A stretch of 6,046 bases of DNA. Source: Clostridia bacterium (GTDB lineage Bacteria; Bacillota; Clostridia; Oscillospirales; Acutalibacteraceae). The notes below the pieces were generated by a model that was given only the letters and a program-made list of their open reading frames with translations, did not search any database and had not been told where the DNA came from. Of this stretch, positions 1 to 5,933 are shown one piece after another. The stretch covers positions 1-6,046 of the forward strand of contig JAFRZS010000122.1 of NCBI GenBank assembly GCA_017442445.1. The letters are read 5' to 3'. Made by a program: the position numbers and the translations under genes. How positions within the stretch are numbered: the stretch's first letter is position 1; every line of letters starts with the position of its first letter.

Positions 1-78
1 CTTTTGAAGAATATCAAGCATTTCTTCTCTTGTTTTGAAATCGGGAAGCTCTCGTTTCCTTAATATTTCTTTAAGCAT
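1..78 (-). CDS. N-terminal fragment of an unidentified protein, cut by the left edge
   Basis: An ATG at 78-76 opens a frame that stays open for 26 codons to the window edge. It begins MLKEILRKRELPDF and continues with a charged, helix-prone stretch. An AGGTGAT ribosome binding site (84-90) sits 5 to 6 bases before the ATG, so this is a real start. The gene follows the HAD phosphatase stop by only 12 bp with no terminator between, so it is probably the third gene of the glycine-riboswitch operon. The fragment is too short to identify. The opening loosely resembles the start of some Firmicute alpha/beta-hydrolase (esterase-like) proteins, but that is an impression only. No signal peptide or membrane segment is visible in this part. 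Confidence 0.7.
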   Translation of the reverse strand, partial: MLKEILRKRELPDFKTREEMLDILQK

Positions 79-90
79 TGATTATCACCT

Positions 91-786
91 TTATATATTC
101 AAGTGCGTCTGCAAGACTGCCTTGCGGAAGATTTCCGATATCGCTTTGTGATTGTTTATGAGAAATTCGGTACACAGAAAAACTTTCATGCCGAGTTTTT
201 CTGAAATCATGTCCTCGTCAACATTGTTGCCTATCATAATACATTCTTCGGGAGAAACATTTATTTTTTCACATATTTCTTTGTAATATTCCAAATTTGG
301 TTTTGCATAATGTGAGTTTTCATATGTCGAAACATATTCAAAATCTGAGTCATCAAGCCCTGCCCAAGTCATTCTTGCTTTTGTAGCAACGGAAGGGAAA
401 ATAGGATTAGTTGCGAGAACTGTTCTGAGTCCGAGTTTTTTTACTCCGTCAACAAGATTTTTTGAGTTTTCATCAAATTTGCAGATAGCCTTTGCTTTTT
501 GAAATTCGTTTCTGTAAAACTCATCAAACACAGGTATATCAGCGGAACAATCCTTATTATGAATAGCTGAAAAAGCTTCCCAGAAAGCTTCTTCGTTTGT
601 TTTTGTTCCGTCATTTTTCACCATAGCTTTTGTGCCTTGCCAAACGGACGGAACAAAAAGGTCTTTATCATATCCCATAGGGATAACTTTCTTTGCCAAC
701 TCTTTAAAATAAATCTGCACGAAGTCGTCTTCATTCATGAGTAGCAAAGTGCCGTCAAGGTCAAAAAATACTGTTGTGATTTTCAT
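91..786 (-). CDS. HAD-superfamily hydrolase (subfamily I, probable small-molecule phosphatase)
   Basis: This 231-residue cytosolic enzyme has all four haloacid-dehalogenase motifs. Motif I is FFDLDGT, with nucleophile Asp9 and acid/base Asp11. Motif II is Thr126 in VLATNP, motif III is Lys162 in YAKPN, and motif IV is GNNVDED at 186-192, which binds Mg2+. Residues about 16-110 are helical and form a cap between motifs I and II, the subfamily I arrangement seen in YjjG- and phosphoglycolate-phosphatase-type enzymes. The substrate cannot be told from sequence; phosphate monoester hydrolysis is the family expectation. Its ATG overlaps the symporter stop by one base (TAATG), and an AAGG lies 7 bases upstream inside that gene, so translation is probably coupled and expression should follow the glycine riboswitch. 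A role near glycine/serine metabolism (for example on phosphoserine or phosphoglycolate) is speculative. The full-length reading frame looks intact. Confidence 0.9.
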   Translation of the reverse strand: MKITTVFFDLDGTLLLMNEDDFVQIYFKELAKKVIPMGYDKDLFVPSVWQGTKAMVKNDGTKTNEEAFWEAFSAIHNKDCSADIPVFDEFYRNEFQKAKAICKFDENSKNLVDGVKKLGLRTVLATNPIFPSVATKARMTWAGLDDSDFEYVSTYENSHYAKPNLEYYKEICEKINVSPEECIMIGNNVDEDMISEKLGMKVFLCTEFLINNHKAISEIFRKAVLQTHLNI

Positions 787-2273
787 TAGTCAGCCTTTTC
801 CATTTCTTTCTGAATTTCTGCGGAGTATGAAAGCAAGGGCGAAACGTCTTTGCCGTTCTTTCGGTCAAGATAATTCTTAGTAAGCTTCATAACAATCGGG
901 CAGAGCGCAACAACGCCGATAAGGTTGGGAACCATCATAAGTCCGTTGAAGGTATCGGAAATATTCCACGGAACTGAAACGTCTGTTAAAACTGAGCTTA
1001 CAAATACAATGCCGACGAAAACTATTTTATAAGCGACTGCTGACTTTTCACCGAAAAGATATGACCAGCTTCTTGTGCCGTAGTAGCTCCAGCCGAGAAC
1101 TGTTGAGAATGCGAAGAATAAAACTGCAACTGCAACAAATTTTCCGCCTAAAGTACCGAATGCATTTGTGAATGCCTGTGAAACGAAAGAGCCTGAATCA
1201 AGAGTGGCATAAGCTTCGTTTACAAGACCTGTGCCGAGGTCGATAATACCTGATGAAAGAACAACGACAGCTGTCATTGTACAGATGATGATAGTGTCAA
1301 AGAATACTTCAAAAATGCCCCACATACCCTGTGCTACGGGTTCTTTAACATTTGATGCGGAGTGAACCATAACTGATGAACCAAGTCCTGCTTCGTTTGA
1401 GAAAATACCTCTCTTGAAGCCCATTTTGATTGCGATACCGATAGCACCGCCGATACCTGCACGAGCAGTGAATGCGTATTTGAAAATTGATGTGAAGATA
1501 GCGCCAAGAGTGTCGATATTCATGAACATAATAACTAAAGCACCGACGATATAGATACCTGCCATAAAGGGAACAATTTTTTCTGTAACGGAAGCTATTC
1601 TCTTGATACCGCCAAGAACAACTAAGGCAGCAATAAGAGTTAAAGCAAGACCTGTTATCCAACGCGGAATACCGAAAGCTGTGTTCATGTTTGAAGAAAT
1701 TGTGTTTGCCTGAGCGAGATTTCCTATACCGAAGGAAGCTAAAACAGCAAAGATTGAGAAAAGTATCGCGAGAACTTTACCAACAATCTTCATGCCTTTT
1801 TTACTGCCGAGACCGTCCTGAAGATAGTACATGGCACCGCCTGCCCACTCGCCGTTTTTATCCTTACGGCGATAGAAGATACCGAGGACGTTTTCTGAGT
1901 AGTTTGTCATCATACCGAAGAAAGCTGAAAGCCACATCCAGAAAACAGCACCGGGACCGCCTGTTGCGATTGCACCTGCAACACCTGCGATGTTACCTGT
2001 ACCGACAGTTGCAGCTAAAGCAGTACAAAGTGCCTGAAACTGAGAAATTGTCTTGTCTTTTGTATGACCTGAAACCTTTTTGTCAAAAAGACTGCCGATA
2101 GTTTTCTTCATCCAGTGCCCGAAATGTGAAACCTGAAAGAATTTTGTGAGCACTGTCATAAGGACGCCTGTACCCAAAAGAATTGCAATACCGAACCAAC
2201 CCCAGATAAAGCTGTTAAGATCACTTGCAAAGAACTCAACGATAGCCGTTCCGATGTTTTTTAATGTTTCCAT
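786..2273 (-). CDS. Sodium:alanine/glycine symporter, AGCS family
   Basis: This 495-residue inner-membrane protein imports alanine or glycine with Na+. The family signature is plain: ATVGTGNIAGVA at about 88-99, followed by GGPGAVFWMWLSAFFG at about 105-120, and later KRGIFSNEAGLGSS. Many hydrophobic helices run from about residue 22 to the C-terminus, which ends in a charged cytosolic tail. The open frame extends 18 bases further to a TTG (2291), but AGAGG at 2281-2285 lies 7 bases before the ATG at 2273, and the TTG abuts the terminator U-tract, so 2273 is chosen. The gene lies directly behind a glycine riboswitch and terminator. This makes glycine itself a likely substrate or sensed product, although family members commonly carry alanine too. 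It is the first gene of an operon with the HAD phosphatase. Family assignment is secure; the preferred amino acid is inferred from the leader. Confidence 0.95.
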   Translation of the reverse strand: METLKNIGTAIVEFFASDLNSFIWGWFGIAILLGTGVLMTVLTKFFQVSHFGHWMKKTIGSLFDKKVSGHTKDKTISQFQALCTALAATVGTGNIAGVAGAIATGGPGAVFWMWLSAFFGMMTNYSENVLGIFYRRKDKNGEWAGGAMYYLQDGLGSKKGMKIVGKVLAILFSIFAVLASFGIGNLAQANTISSNMNTAFGIPRWITGLALTLIAALVVLGGIKRIASVTEKIVPFMAGIYIVGALVIMFMNIDTLGAIFTSIFKYAFTARAGIGGAIGIAIKMGFKRGIFSNEAGLGSSVMVHSASNVKEPVAQGMWGIFEVFFDTIIICTMTAVVVLSSGIIDLGTGLVNEAYATLDSGSFVSQAFTNAFGTLGGKFVAVAVLFFAFSTVLGWSYYGTRSWSYLFGEKSAVAYKIVFVGIVFVSSVLTDVSVPWNISDTFNGLMMVPNLIGVVALCPIVMKLTKNYLDRKNGKDVSPLLSYSAEIQKEMEKAD

Positions 2274-2280
2274 TTTTCTA

Positions 2281-2285
2281 CCTCT
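2281..2285 (-). promoter_or_regulatory. Ribosome binding site of the AGCS symporter
   Basis: AGAGG is followed by 7 bases and then ATG at 2273-2271. It decides against the upstream TTG at 2291, which would put this site inside the coding region. It lies just 5 bases after the terminator U-tract, so transcripts stopped by the leader lack it. Confidence 0.8.
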
Positions 2286-2289
2286 TTTC

Positions 2290-2324
2290 AAAAAATAAAC
2301 AGACGGAGAAAAACTCCGCCTGTT
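2290..2324 (-). terminator. Intrinsic terminator of the glycine riboswitch (attenuator)
   Basis: On the minus strand, AACAGGCGGAG (2324-2314) pairs with CTCCGTCTGTT (2308-2298). This gives an 11-bp stem with one G-U pair around a five-U loop, followed by the tail TATTTTTT ending at 2290. It stands between the aptamer (last base about 2337) and the symporter start, the normal place for an expression-platform terminator. It shares no bases with the aptamer, which bears on the direction of control. It may also end transcripts that run through from the upstream MFS gene, for which no separate terminator is visible. Confidence 0.9.
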
Positions 2325-2336
2325 GACATTTTAAAA

Positions 2337-2412
2337 GCTCTGTCCTTTTGCCTGAGAGATTGAACATAAAGTCTTGCCCCTTCGGCACCCAAACGGGATT
2401 CTCCAGAGTGCC
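2337..2412 (-). promoter_or_regulatory. Glycine riboswitch, single full aptamer
   Basis: Read on the minus strand, the leader carries the diagnostic glycine-aptamer strings in order: CACTCTGGAGA, then GGTGCCGAAGGGGCAA (2389-2374), then CTCTCAGGCAAAAGG (2358-2344) and GGACAGAG (2345-2338). The closing stem P1 is CUCUG (2408-2404) with CAGAG (2342-2338). P2 is GAGA with UCUC, and a CCC-GUUU-GGG hairpin forms P3. These match the core of the gcvT/glycine riboswitch family (Rfam RF00504), which binds intracellular glycine. Only one complete aptamer is present, where many glycine switches have two in tandem. Its place upstream of an AGCS amino-acid symporter is a well-known context for the family. 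Ligand identity rests on the conserved core, which appears intact. Confidence 0.94.
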
Positions 2413-2450
2413 ATCCGCTGACAGTTTTATCTGAAAGTTTCATCGGCACC
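2408..2450 (-). promoter_or_regulatory. Degenerate 'ghost' aptamer 5' of the glycine riboswitch
   Basis: The first stretch of the leader repeats the 3' half of the working aptamer in decayed form. GGTGCCGA (2450-2443) is identical to bases of the full aptamer, and CTTTCAGATAAAA (2437-2425) parallels CTCTCAGGCAAAA. GUGCC (2449-2445) can pair with GGCAC (2412-2408), making a small helix that abuts P1 of the full aptamer. The 5' half of a normal aptamer is absent, because the promoter lies only about 20 bases upstream. Single-aptamer glycine switches are known to keep such a remnant for tertiary support; with the remnant on the 5' side this matches what is called the type 2 singlet. Not expected to bind glycine itself. 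Confidence 0.72.
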
Positions 2451-2468
2451 ATATTTAATTGTGTAATA

Positions 2469-2497
2469 AATATATCACAAAAATCAAAATCTGTCAA
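2469..2497 (-). promoter_or_regulatory. Sigma-A promoter of the glycine-riboswitch operon
   Basis: On the minus strand TTGACA (2497-2492) is a perfect -35 box, followed by a 17-bp spacer and TATATT (2474-2469), a 5/6 match to the -10 box. Transcription should begin near 2462, about 12 bases before the ghost aptamer. The promoter starts only 2 bp after the MFS stop codon, so almost the entire gap between the two genes is promoter plus riboswitch leader. Confidence 0.85.
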
Positions 2498-2499
2498 AT

Positions 2500-3705
2500 T
2501 TAGTCCTGCATAGTCTTTTTCCACGGTCTGACGGCAGAAAAACAAAGAACAAGACCGATAAAAACTGCACCGATCCATATTAAAAGAGTTGTATTCCAAC
2601 CGAAGTTATCCGAGACAACAGCTATGCCGTATGTGGATATGGCACTTCCGATATATGTACAGGCATTGAGGAAACCTGAAATAAAACCGACATTTCCGAA
2701 TTTTTTGAAATACCTCGGAAGAATGCATATAAGAAGAAGGTTTACGCCGTGCATTGAGCCGTTTAAAAGTGCAAGTAAAATTGCCGAGAGGAAAGCATTG
2801 TCTTTGTTGAATATTGTTATGAGGGAGGCTGCAAAAAGTCCGAAGACATACAAAACACCTGCGCATATCAGAGGATTTTTGAAAACTTTTTCGTGCAGTG
2901 CCGAGGTTATCTGGAATGAAATAATGCTGAATATCGGTAAAAGCACACCTGTAAGAATTGAAATTGAACTTGAAAGATTATATGTTTCCGAAATATAAGA
3001 CGGAGTCCAGGTTGTAATACCGTCACGCAAAGCGCCCTGAATGATAATAGCAACAACAAGGCAGAGCATCATGGGTGAGAAGAAATTGAGTTTTTTTGCG
3101 GGTGCGGTTTCTTCAACCTGCTGAACCTTACGGGACACTTCAACATCGGGACAGCAAATCTGCCATATCACAAGCATGATAATTCCTGATGTTGCAGAGA
3201 AAAAGAAAACACCCTTCCAGTTTGCAATTGAAATAATAAGAGGGGAAACAAGGTAAAGTAAAATAGTGCCGATTGAACCGCCCCAGTTTGCACGGACACT
3301 TGCACGAAGATAGTCTTCGTTTGAAAACAATTCTGTCATGAGCTTTACAAGAGGCGGCCACATAAATGACTGTGCAAAACCGTTTATACACCATACAACA
3401 GTCATAAGAATTGTATTAGGGCAAAACGGAAGAATTATGTTCATAGCCACAGTCAGCATAAGTCCGTATGTGATAAGCCTTTTAGGACGGATTCTGTCAC
3501 AGAAAAATCCGCTGACAAGCTGACCGACTCCGTATGTTATGAAAGCGCCGGTAACTGCGGGGGAAAGGGCAGATTTTGTGATGTTTTCCGAAGCGATTAT
3601 TTCAGAGATAACTGTACCAAGGTTGATACGGGTGAGGTAGCTTACCATATAAGTAAACATCATCAGGAATATTATTGAATTGACTTTTTTTCTGTCTGTA
3701 ATCAT
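2500..3705 (-). CDS. MFS transporter, organophosphate:phosphate antiporter (GlpT-like) subgroup
   Basis: This is a 401-residue, 12-helix inner-membrane transporter. From remembered E. coli GlpT, the landmarks line up: YLTRINL (Arg26) with YLVRKNF (Arg45), GQLVSGFFCDRIRPKR at about 61-76 with the first-half MFS loop, FMWPP at 114-118 with GMGWPP, and LRDGITTW (Arg227) with LRYGILDW (Arg269), then a C-terminal FGW. The two arginines that grip phosphate in GlpT are therefore present. The GlpT His165 position is Ala139, and the protein is about 50 residues shorter, so the substrate may differ. The open frame extends to ATGs at 3732 and 3729, but these have no ribosome binding site and coincide with the predicted transcript start. 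GGTGGTG just before 3705 supports the ATG used here. It stands alone behind its own promoter. MFS membership is certain; the OPA subgroup is likely; the substrate is unknown. Confidence 0.88.
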   Translation of the reverse strand: MITDRKKVNSIIFLMMFTYMVSYLTRINLGTVISEIIASENITKSALSPAVTGAFITYGVGQLVSGFFCDRIRPKRLITYGLMLTVAMNIILPFCPNTILMTVVWCINGFAQSFMWPPLVKLMTELFSNEDYLRASVRANWGGSIGTILLYLVSPLIISIANWKGVFFFSATSGIIMLVIWQICCPDVEVSRKVQQVEETAPAKKLNFFSPMMLCLVVAIIIQGALRDGITTWTPSYISETYNLSSSISILTGVLLPIFSIISFQITSALHEKVFKNPLICAGVLYVFGLFAASLITIFNKDNAFLSAILLALLNGSMHGVNLLLICILPRYFKKFGNVGFISGFLNACTYIGSAISTYGIAVVSDNFGWNTTLLIWIGAVFIGLVLCFSAVRPWKKTMQD

Positions 3706-3710
3706 TTGAA

Positions 3711-3718
3711 CACCACCC
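3711..3718 (-). promoter_or_regulatory. Ribosome binding site of the GlpT-like transporter
   Basis: GGGTGGTG, a near match to the anti-SD complement GGAGGTG, lies 5 bases before the ATG at 3705-3703. The two ATGs further upstream (3732, 3729) have only an AT-rich stretch before them, so this site sets the start. Confidence 0.7.
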
Positions 3719-3737
3719 GATATTTTCATCATTTAAC

Positions 3738-3765
3738 ATTATACTGCATATTGCAAAAAATTCAA
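3738..3765 (-). promoter_or_regulatory. Promoter of the GlpT-like transporter
   Basis: On the minus strand a perfect -10 TATAAT (3743-3738) stands 16 bp after TTGAAT (3765-3760), a 4/6 match to the -35 box. The expected start near 3731 gives a leader of about 25 bases to the ATG at 3705. The -35 box lies inside the spacer of the opposing promoter. Confidence 0.65.
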
Positions 3766-3779
3766 GAAAATAGTATAAT
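3751..3779 (+). promoter_or_regulatory. Promoter of the GPH symporter operon
   Basis: TTGCAA (3751-3756, 4/6 match) is followed by a 17-bp spacer and a perfect TATAAT (3774-3779). The expected start near 3786 leaves a leader of about 26 bases before the ATG at 3812. It is interleaved with the divergent MFS promoter. A short inverted repeat, TGCA-TAT-TGCA (3745-3755), overlaps its -35 box and could be a regulator site, though it is very short. Confidence 0.7.
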
Positions 3780-3796
3780 TTAGTCAAGTTATTTTG

Positions 3797-3803
3797 AAAG
3801 GAG
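3797..3803 (+). promoter_or_regulatory. Ribosome binding site of the GPH symporter
   Basis: AAAGGAG stands 8 bases before the ATG at 3812. The upstream in-frame TTG at 3794 would place this site within the coding region, so the ATG is the start. Confidence 0.85.
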
Positions 3804-3811
3804 TATTTCCG

Positions 3812-5335
3812 ATGTCTTCACAGGATTTCAAAACCTACACGGCAAAAGAGAGAAATATGTATCTCATAGGTATGTTCGGACAGAACGTAACCTACAGTAT
3901 TATCTCTGCGGCACTTGCCTATTATCTTCAGTTCACACTTTTAATACCTGCAATAGCGGTTAGTGTGATTATGGCTGTTTCAAGAGTATGGGACGCTTTC
4001 AACGATCCGATGATGGGAACAATCGTTGATAAGACAAGATCAAGATGGGGTAAATGCAGACCGTATCTTATTTTCTCACCGATACCGATTTTGATTATCA
4101 CAATTCTCTGCTTTATAAACGGATTTTATAATCCTGAATTGGGAATGTTTGAGGGCAGTAATGCATGGGTAGTTATTGCCGCAGGAACAAGCTATATTTT
4201 ATGGGGCATGGCATATACGGTAGGTGATATCCCGCTTTGGGGTGTAACGGCTTTGATGTCCGAAAAAGAAAATGACAGAGCAAAACTCATTTCAGGCGCA
4301 AGAGTTGTAGCGGCAATCGGCGGCGGTATAGCGACACTCGGAATACAGCCTATTGCACTGGCACTTGGTGAAATTATCACAGAAAAATACGGTGTTGCCG
4401 CAAATATCGGTGAAAAGTACGGCTTCATCGCAACAGCAACAATATTAGGTGTTATCGGTGCTGTGACATTTCAGCTGACAGGTATTTTCATCAGAGAAAG
4501 AATACCCGGCTCCAAGAAGTCTTACACACTGAAAGAAAATTTCGCTCTGATGTGGAAGAACAAGCCGTTCAGACAGATTTTAATTTCAGGTGTTTTGTCA
4601 AGCACAAGATTACTCCTCAACATTTCAGCGATGCCTTTGGTTACATATTACTATGCAAGTAAGGATCCGCTTATGGCAATAGTTTATATAGTAATGCTCG
4701 GCGGCGGAATGTTCCTTGGAATGTTTATCGGCATGGGTGTTGTACCTAAGCTTATCAACAAATTTGAGAAGAAAGATGTATATAACTACTCTAATCTTAT
4801 CTGCGTAATTCCTTATTTCCTGATTTTTGTTCTCTATCTTATAGCACCGCAGGATCTTGTAAAACCGCTTTACCTTGTTTTAATGTTTATAGTTTTCCTT
4901 TTATGTGGATTCGGCTCAGGTGCCACAGATGTTCTGCGTTCACTTATGATTGCAGATGCAGTTGACTATGAAGATTATCACAATCACATCAGACCCGACG
5001 GAGTTTTCTTCTCAGGTCAGACTTTCATCACAAAGCTTTCAACAGGTATCGCAACAATTATCAGCGGTCTTGCTTATGCGGCAGTAGGCTTCTCAGACGA
5101 GAGAGTTCAGGCGGTAAACGACTTTATCGCACAGGGCGGAATCCCCAGACTCAACCCCGAGTTTTCACAATACATGATGATACTTTTCTTCATTGTTTCA
5201 ATCCCGCCCGCAATCGGTTGTCTTTTAGGTGTTATCCCCACATGGAAATACGCCCTCACAGACAAAGAACACGAAAAAATGCTTGTTGAATTGAACAGAC
5301 GCAGACACGAAGAGGAAAATAAAGATGAAGAGTAA
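3812..5335 (+). CDS. GPH-family sugar (glycoside/hexuronide):cation symporter, MelB-like
   Basis: This 507-residue, 12-helix inner-membrane protein imports a sugar or glycoside together with Na+ or H+. The glycoside-pentoside-hexuronide family hallmark WDAFNDPMMG (60-69) leads into TRSRWGKCRPY (75-85). Asp61, Asn64 and Asp65 correspond to the cation and sugar site of E. coli/Salmonella MelB (Asp55, Asn58, Asp59). The second-half motif ADAVDYEDY (Asp385) and Lys408 in QTFITKLS, matching MelB Lys377, are also present, so it should be active. It is somewhat longer than MelB, with extra residues in the loop around 105-120 and in a loop with EKYG twice around 188-202, and a charged C-terminal tail. 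The start at 3812 follows a strong AAAGGAG. The last 11 bases overlap the next gene. No glycosidase, sugar kinase or regulator lies beside it, so the sugar cannot be named. Confidence 0.93.
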   Translation: MSSQDFKTYTAKERNMYLIGMFGQNVTYSIISAALAYYLQFTLLIPAIAVSVIMAVSRVWDAFNDPMMGTIVDKTRSRWGKCRPYLIFSPIPILIITILCFINGFYNPELGMFEGSNAWVVIAAGTSYILWGMAYTVGDIPLWGVTALMSEKENDRAKLISGARVVAAIGGGIATLGIQPIALALGEIITEKYGVAANIGEKYGFIATATILGVIGAVTFQLTGIFIRERIPGSKKSYTLKENFALMWKNKPFRQILISGVLSSTRLLLNISAMPLVTYYYASKDPLMAIVYIVMLGGGMFLGMFIGMGVVPKLINKFEKKDVYNYSNLICVIPYFLIFVLYLIAPQDLVKPLYLVLMFIVFLLCGFGSGATDVLRSLMIADAVDYEDYHNHIRPDGVFFSGQTFITKLSTGIATIISGLAYAAVGFSDERVQAVNDFIAQGGIPRLNPEFSQYMMILFFIVSIPPAIGCLLGVIPTWKYALTDKEHEKMLVELNRRRHEEENKDEE

Positions 5336-5933
5336 AACCAGAATTATTGCATATTTTATCATGATAATAATAAGCGTCGGTACGGTTATATTATCTGTAA
5401 ATAAGGGTATTGACGTTGTGCAGGTGATTTCTCTTCTTGCGGCAATTCTCGGTGTTGTTTTATTGGCTGCTGAAATTTATCAGTCAAGAAAAATTACCGA
5501 AGCCGGATTTCTTGCAGATCTCAATGCATCGTTTGTAACAAATGATGATTACAAAAAATCATATACTCTTTTTGAAAATTATGATTTTGAAAATCTTCCC
5601 GATTTAGAAATGGATAACATACACATATCCAATTATCTGACATTCTTTGAAATATTTCAGTTACTTATTGACAGAGGTACTCTGACAATAGATATGCTGA
5701 ACGATTTATTCGGATACAGATTTTTCATAGCAGTTCATAATCCGTATGTTCAAAGAAAAAAGCTTGTAAAAAGTCCGAAAAACTTTGTAAATTTATATCT
5801 CCTTGAAAGAGATTGGATAAAATACAGAAAAAATAAAGGACTTCCGATATTTCATGAAGAGTATTCACTTGAAAATGTTGTGGATAAAGAAGTATATGAA
5901 AGAATAATTAAGAAAAAAGGTCTTAAAAAATGA
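5325..5933 (+). CDS. Uncharacterised membrane-anchored protein with a conserved-looking cytosolic domain
   Basis: This 202-residue protein has no function I can name. It opens with a positively charged tip (Lys2, Lys4, Arg6), then two hydrophobic helices at about 7-25 and 31-49 joined by a four- to five-residue turn. Arg55 and Lys56 follow, so both ends should face the cytosol with a hairpin in the membrane. Residues about 50-202 form a soluble, mostly helical domain with distinctive strings: SRKITEAGFLADLN (54-67), ISNYLTFFEIF (101-111) and LFGYRFFIAVHNPYVQ (128-143). It resembles hypothetical proteins I associate with Firmicutes (possibly of the DUF4760 kind), but I am not sure of that name. 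GAGGA 8 bases before the ATG lies inside the symporter gene, and the 11-bp overlap suggests coupled translation. The 3' part is more AT-rich than the symporter. It ends in a lysine-rich tail and overlaps the next gene by ATGA. Confidence 0.85.
   Translation: MKSKTRIIAYFIMIIISVGTVILSVNKGIDVVQVISLLAAILGVVLLAAEIYQSRKITEAGFLADLNASFVTNDDYKKSYTLFENYDFENLPDLEMDNIHISNYLTFFEIFQLLIDRGTLTIDMLNDLFGYRFFIAVHNPYVQRKKLVKSPKNFVNLYLLERDWIKYRKNKGLPIFHEEYSLENVVDKEVYERIIKKKGLKK

Noticed and set aside
1345..2101. Open frames in both directions inside the AGCS symporter (1345-1662 minus, 1691-2101 plus)
   Set aside because: They give Arg/Tyr/Ser-rich proteins of low quality, lack start signals, and lie wholly inside a gene whose family motifs are unmistakable.
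2337..2450. Tandem (two-aptamer) glycine riboswitch
   Set aside because: The upstream copy lacks its 5' half, and the promoter leaves only about 12 transcribed bases before it, so a second full aptamer cannot form.
2288..2599. Open minus-strand frame of about 103 codons spanning the riboswitch
   Set aside because: It covers the MFS 3' end, the promoter, both aptamer parts and the terminator. It has no ribosome binding site, and structured RNA explains the sequence better.
3706..3732. Longer N-terminus for the MFS transporter from ATG 3732 or 3729
   Set aside because: No ribosome binding site precedes these ATGs, and they coincide with the start point predicted from TATAAT at 3743-3738.
2606..3787. 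Several open frames of 61-124 codons overlapping the MFS gene and the divergent gap
   Set aside because: They are out-of-frame or antisense shadows with Cys/Arg-rich translations and no ribosome binding site or family similarity.
4192..4428. Antisense open frame of 78 codons in the GPH symporter
   Set aside because: It yields a Ser/Ala/Pro-rich translation typical of the reverse of membrane-protein codons and has no start signal.
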